From NCBI GenBank assembly GCA_015485375.1, contig WFTU01000266.1:1-8596 (forward strand): a DNA stretch of 8,596 nucleotides, written 5' to 3'. Position 1 is the first letter of the stretch. Every line of letters starts with the position of its first letter. Both the position numbers and the translations under genes were made by a program. The stretch comes from Paracoccaceae bacterium (lineage in GTDB: Bacteria; Pseudomonadota; Alphaproteobacteria; Rhodobacterales; Rhodobacteraceae). The notes below the pieces were generated by a model that saw nothing but the letters and a program-made list of their open reading frames with translations, ran no database searches and had not been told where the DNA came from. Below are positions 6,280 to 8,596 of the stretch, in pieces.

Positions 6280-6370
6280 ACGTAAAGGTAAAGCAGTCCT
6301 TAGTGTAATGAGGTCTTAACAATAACCGGTCGATCAACGATCGTAGAGACACGAACGAGGCAGATAAAGA

Positions 6371-6940
6371 ATGAATTCCAACCAAGCGAAAACATCTCGC
6401 CGGCGTCTGCTTGCGGCTTTCGCCGGCACTGCGGTTCTTACGGCCGCACCGGTGTATTCCAAAGCCTCCGGCCTGATCCGTCATGCAGGTGACGTGCGTC
6501 GCATAAGCATGCGCAACCAGCGGACGGGTGAAACGCTCGACACTATCTACTGGATCGAAGGCGAATATATTCGTCCGGTTCTGGACGAAATCAGCTACTT
6601 CATGCGCGACTGGCGTGAAAACGAGGTCATCTCCTACGACCGCACCAACATCGACATTCTGGCAGCTTCGCACAGCCTGATGGAAACATCGGAGCCGTAT
6701 CTGCTGCTATCCGGCTATCGCACGCCGAAAACCAATGCCATGTTGCGTTCGCGCAGCCGCGGCGTTGCGTCCAACTCCTTCCACGTCAAGGCCAAGGCCG
6801 CCGATCTGCGTCTGAAATCGCGTTCGGTCAGCCAGATGGCTGCGGCGGCGCTGGCTTGTGGTGCCGGCGGGGTTGGCAAATACTACGGGTCCAACTTCGT
6901 GCATATGGACAGCGGTCCGGTGCGCACCTGGCGCGGATAA
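6371..6940 (+). CDS. DUF882 / YcbK (MepK)-like peptidoglycan endopeptidase, Tat-exported
   Basis: A 189-residue exported protein of the M15A-like DUF882 family. The N-terminus has a twin-arginine signal (SRRRLLAAFAG, residues 9-19, then a hydrophobic stretch, with likely cleavage near residue 32, after SKA). The catalytic part contains LSGYRTPKTNAML (113-125), SFHVKAKAADLRL (136-148; H138 and D145 predicted zinc ligands) and NFVHMDSGPVRTW (175-187; H178, with D180 nearby). E. coli MepK, also a Tat substrate, cuts 3-3 mDAP-mDAP cross-links, so this enzyme may open the links made by the divergently encoded L,D-transpeptidase. The ATG at 6371 has GAGG at 6357-6360. The gene is monocistronic, closed by a strong terminator. 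Family call sure; the cleavage specificity is inferred. Confidence 0.88.
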   Translation: MNSNQAKTSRRRLLAAFAGTAVLTAAPVYSKASGLIRHAGDVRRISMRNQRTGETLDTIYWIEGEYIRPVLDEISYFMRDWRENEVISYDRTNIDILAASHSLMETSEPYLLLSGYRTPKTNAMLRSRSRGVASNSFHVKAKAADLRLKSRSVSQMAAAALACGAGGVGKYYGSNFVHMDSGPVRTWRG

Positions 6941-6961
6941 TTCCAGCCATATTTCCGAAAC

Positions 6962-6990
6962 AGCCCGCCCCTTTCGAGGCGGGCTTTTTT
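6962..6990 (+). terminator. Rho-independent terminator after the MepK-like gene
   Basis: AGCCCGCC (6962-6969) and GGCGGGCT (6978-6985) form a perfect 8-base-pair stem with an 8-base loop, followed by a run of six T (6985-6990). It lies 21 bases after the peptidase stop. The T-run overlaps the proA stop codon (6989-6991) on the other strand. In the reverse direction the stem is followed by only GTTTCGG, so it is probably weak for proA transcripts. Confidence 0.9.
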
Positions 6991-8239
6991 ATGCCCGCAC
7001 GGTGCCGTCGCCGCTCACCAGATATTTGAAACTGGTGAGCTGCTCTGCCCCGACAGGACCGCGTGCGTGCATCTTGCCGGTGGCGATACCGATCTCTGCC
7101 CCCATGCCGAACTCGCCCCCGTCCGCGAACTGGGTCGAGGCGTTGTGCATCAGGATGGCGCTGTCCACCCGCTCGAAGAAGCGGTCGCGGGCGGCCGGAT
7201 CCTCGGTCAGGATCGCATCGGTATGGCTGGAACTGTATCGCCGGATATGGTCAATCGCACCGTCCACCCCGTCCACCAGTTTGGCGGCGATAATGGCGTC
7301 GAGGTATTCATTGCCCCAGTCGCTGTCGCTCGCCGGAACCGTGCCGTCCACGTCCAACCCCTCGCCCGCGCGCACCTCGATGCCCGCCTCGATCAGGTCG
7401 GTGATGAAAGGGGCACCATGTTTGTCGTAGAACGTGCGGTCGATCAGCAGGCACTCGGCCGCGCCGCATATACCGGTGCGCCGCGTCTTGGCGTTCAGGA
7501 TCACCTTGCGGGCCTTTTCCACATCGGCGGCGGCGTCCACATAGACATGCACGATACCTTCGAGATGGGCAAAGACCGGCACGCGCGCCTCGCGCTGGAC
7601 CAGCCCGACGAGGCCCTTGCCGCCACGCGGCACGATCACATCGATGGTGTCGGTCATTATCAGCATCTCGCTTACCGCCGCACGGTCGCGCGTGGGGACA
7701 AGCTGGATCGAGGCTTCGGGCAGGCCCGCCGCTTTCAGCCCCTCGACCAGACAGGCGTGGATGGCGCTGGAGGAATGGAAGCTCTCCGACCCGCCGCGCA
7801 GAATGGCCGCGTTGCCGGATTTCAGGCACAGCCCGCCCGCATCTGCCGTCACGTTCGGGCGGCTTTCATAGATCACCCCGACCACGCCTAGCGGGGTGCG
7901 GATGCGCCGGATGTGCAGGCCCGAGGGCATGTCCCATTCCGCAATCACCTTGCCGACCGGATCGGGCTGTCCGGCCACAGTACGCAGACCGTTCACGATC
8001 CCCTCGATCCGCGCTTCGTCCAGCATCAGGCGGTCTAGCATCGCATCGGACAGCCCTTTTTCGCGGCCATAGGCCATGTCCTTTTCGTTCGCGGCCATAA
8101 TTTCGGCGCGCCGGTTCCAGACCGCATCGGCCGCAGCCATCAGCGCGGCGGTCTTGTCTTCGGGTTTGGCATAGGCCAGTTCGGCACTGGCGGCTTTGGC
8201 CTTGGTGCCGATTTCCTGCATTACCTGTTTAACGTCCAT
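6989..8239 (-). CDS. proA: Glutamate-5-semialdehyde dehydrogenase (gamma-glutamyl phosphate reductase)
   Basis: A 416-residue cytoplasmic enzyme that reduces gamma-glutamyl phosphate to glutamate-5-semialdehyde with NADPH, the second step of proline synthesis. It is full length for the family. Recognisable segments are TPLGVVGVIYESRPNVTADA (115-134), LKSGNAAILRGG (139-150), IDVIVPRGGKGLV (199-211), and the active-site region KTRRTGICGAAE (251-262) with the catalytic cysteine at C258. The C-terminal part has FGMGAEIGIATGKMHARGPV (377-396). The ATG at 8239 is preceded by GAGGG about five bases upstream. The proB stop lies 7 bases before the start, the standard proB-proA order. Nothing in proA itself looks damaged. 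Confidence 0.97.
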   Translation of the reverse strand: MDVKQVMQEIGTKAKAASAELAYAKPEDKTAALMAAADAVWNRRAEIMAANEKDMAYGREKGLSDAMLDRLMLDEARIEGIVNGLRTVAGQPDPVGKVIAEWDMPSGLHIRRIRTPLGVVGVIYESRPNVTADAGGLCLKSGNAAILRGGSESFHSSSAIHACLVEGLKAAGLPEASIQLVPTRDRAAVSEMLIMTDTIDVIVPRGGKGLVGLVQREARVPVFAHLEGIVHVYVDAAADVEKARKVILNAKTRRTGICGAAECLLIDRTFYDKHGAPFITDLIEAGIEVRAGEGLDVDGTVPASDSDWGNEYLDAIIAAKLVDGVDGAIDHIRRYSSSHTDAILTEDPAARDRFFERVDSAILMHNASTQFADGGEFGMGAEIGIATGKMHARGPVGAEQLTSFKYLVSGDGTVRA

Positions 8240-8246
8240 AATTCCC

Positions 8247-8596
8247 TCACATCGCCATATCGTCGCGGTGGACCATCACGGCCCGTCCGCTGTGGCCCAG
8301 TCGGGCCTCTATTTCATTGGACTGGCAGCCCGCTATCAGGCGTGCCTCACTCGCATCATACCCCGCCAGCGCCTTCGCCAGCGGGCCGGTCGGGCCGATG
8401 ATCTCGACGGTTTCGCCGCGGTGGAAATCACCCTCGACAGCGGTCACACCGGCAGGTAACAGGGATTTCCCTCGTCCCAGTGCCGCTGCAGCACCCGCAT
8501 CGACCACGATCCGCCCCTTGGGTTTCATTCCCGAAATCCAGCGTTTGCGCGCCTTCCAGCAGGGCCTTCAGCGGGCGGTCAACCTCGCCCTTGGCA
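8247..8596 (-). pseudogene. proB: proB (glutamate 5-kinase) 3' part, reading frame broken between kinase and PUA domains; runs off the right edge
   Basis: ProB phosphorylates glutamate and feeds ProA. The PUA domain is intact from about 8567 to the stop at 8247: ARKRWISG, MKPKGRIVVDAGAAAALGRG, KSLLPAGV, IAGCQSNEIEARLGHSG and the ending VHRDDMAM all fit ProB. Upstream, however, that frame hits a TGA at 8570-8568. The end of the kinase domain, AKGEVDRPLKALLEGA, reads in the neighbouring frame (from base 8595), which itself stops at 8430-8428. The usual linker between LEGA and ARKRW (roughly ten or more residues) is missing, so the data fit a short deletion that also shifted frame, at a GGCGCGC stretch read in both frames. 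An ATG at 8528 would give a 93-residue PUA-only ORF with no obvious ribosome binding site. A sequencing or assembly error cannot be excluded. Confidence 0.75.

Larger units (their letters stand above)
6033..6370. other. Divergent intergenic region (338 bases) between the L,D-transpeptidase and MepK-like genes
   Basis: This is the only stretch above 300 bases without a gene, and it is clearly more AT-rich than the genes around it. It must hold the start signals for both flanking genes. Candidate elements by eye are a -10-like hexamer for the transpeptidase, a weak promoter for the peptidase, an inverted repeat CCCAT-8-ATGGG at 6131-6148, a palindrome CGATC-AAC-GATCG at 6331-6343, and one GANTC (GAATC, 6260-6264), the site methylated by CcrM in many alphaproteobacteria. 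A 68-codon ORF on the minus strand (6070-6276) has no recognisable domain and I do not call it. I see no tRNA or known riboswitch. Confidence 0.6.

Noticed and set aside
8247..8528. A separate 93-residue PUA-only gene starting at ATG 8528.
   Set aside because: Codons upstream of that ATG (KARKRWISG) are still ProB sequence in the same frame, so the ATG is an internal Met of ProB rather than a real start.
1..8596. Mobile elements, CRISPR arrays, tRNA genes or a phage segment.
   Set aside because: No transposase or integrase motifs, terminal inverted repeats, spaced repeats or cloverleaf structures were seen; gene content is ordinary chromosomal.

Overview
This 8.6 kb window looks like chromosomal DNA of an alphaproteobacterium, most likely from the Rhodobacterales. 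The basis is GC-rich coding sequence with tightly packed genes, an invasion-associated-locus-B protein, a Rhodobacteraceae-style LpxD, and a proB-proA pair. I see no mobile element, CRISPR array, rRNA or tRNA. Family assignments come from reading motifs; no database search was run.

Layout, left to right. The 5' part of a HerA/DUF853-type ATPase gene is on the minus strand (387 to beyond base 1). Diverging from it on the plus strand are an exported IalB-family protein and a class I SAM methyltransferase that starts at its stop codon. The methyltransferase runs tail to tail, with an 8-base overlap, into a minus-strand series transcribed from about 6032 down to 1706: a YcbB/LdtD-type L,D-transpeptidase, an LpxD N-acyltransferase, a small acyl carrier protein, and a FabF/NodE-type beta-ketoacyl-ACP synthase. 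A 338-base divergent intergenic region separates this series from a plus-strand, Tat-exported, MepK/YcbK-like (DUF882) peptidase. That gene ends in a clear intrinsic terminator. Facing it on the minus strand are proA (glutamyl-phosphate reductase) and, upstream of it, the 3' part of proB (glutamate 5-kinase), which runs off the right edge.

How the genes fit together. The centre is an envelope locus. The L,D-transpeptidase makes 3-3 peptidoglycan cross-links and the MepK-like enzyme probably cuts them. LpxD, the dedicated ACP and the condensing enzyme form a compact three-gene module that could build and attach a special acyl chain to lipid A or a related glycolipid. The module lacks a dehydratase and a ketoreductase, which suggests that the immediate 3-oxoacyl product of the synthase might be the donor (inference). 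The proB-proA pair is proline biosynthesis. The visible 3' part of proB does not read through in one frame: the end of the kinase domain and the PUA domain lie in different frames and the linker between them seems to be missing.
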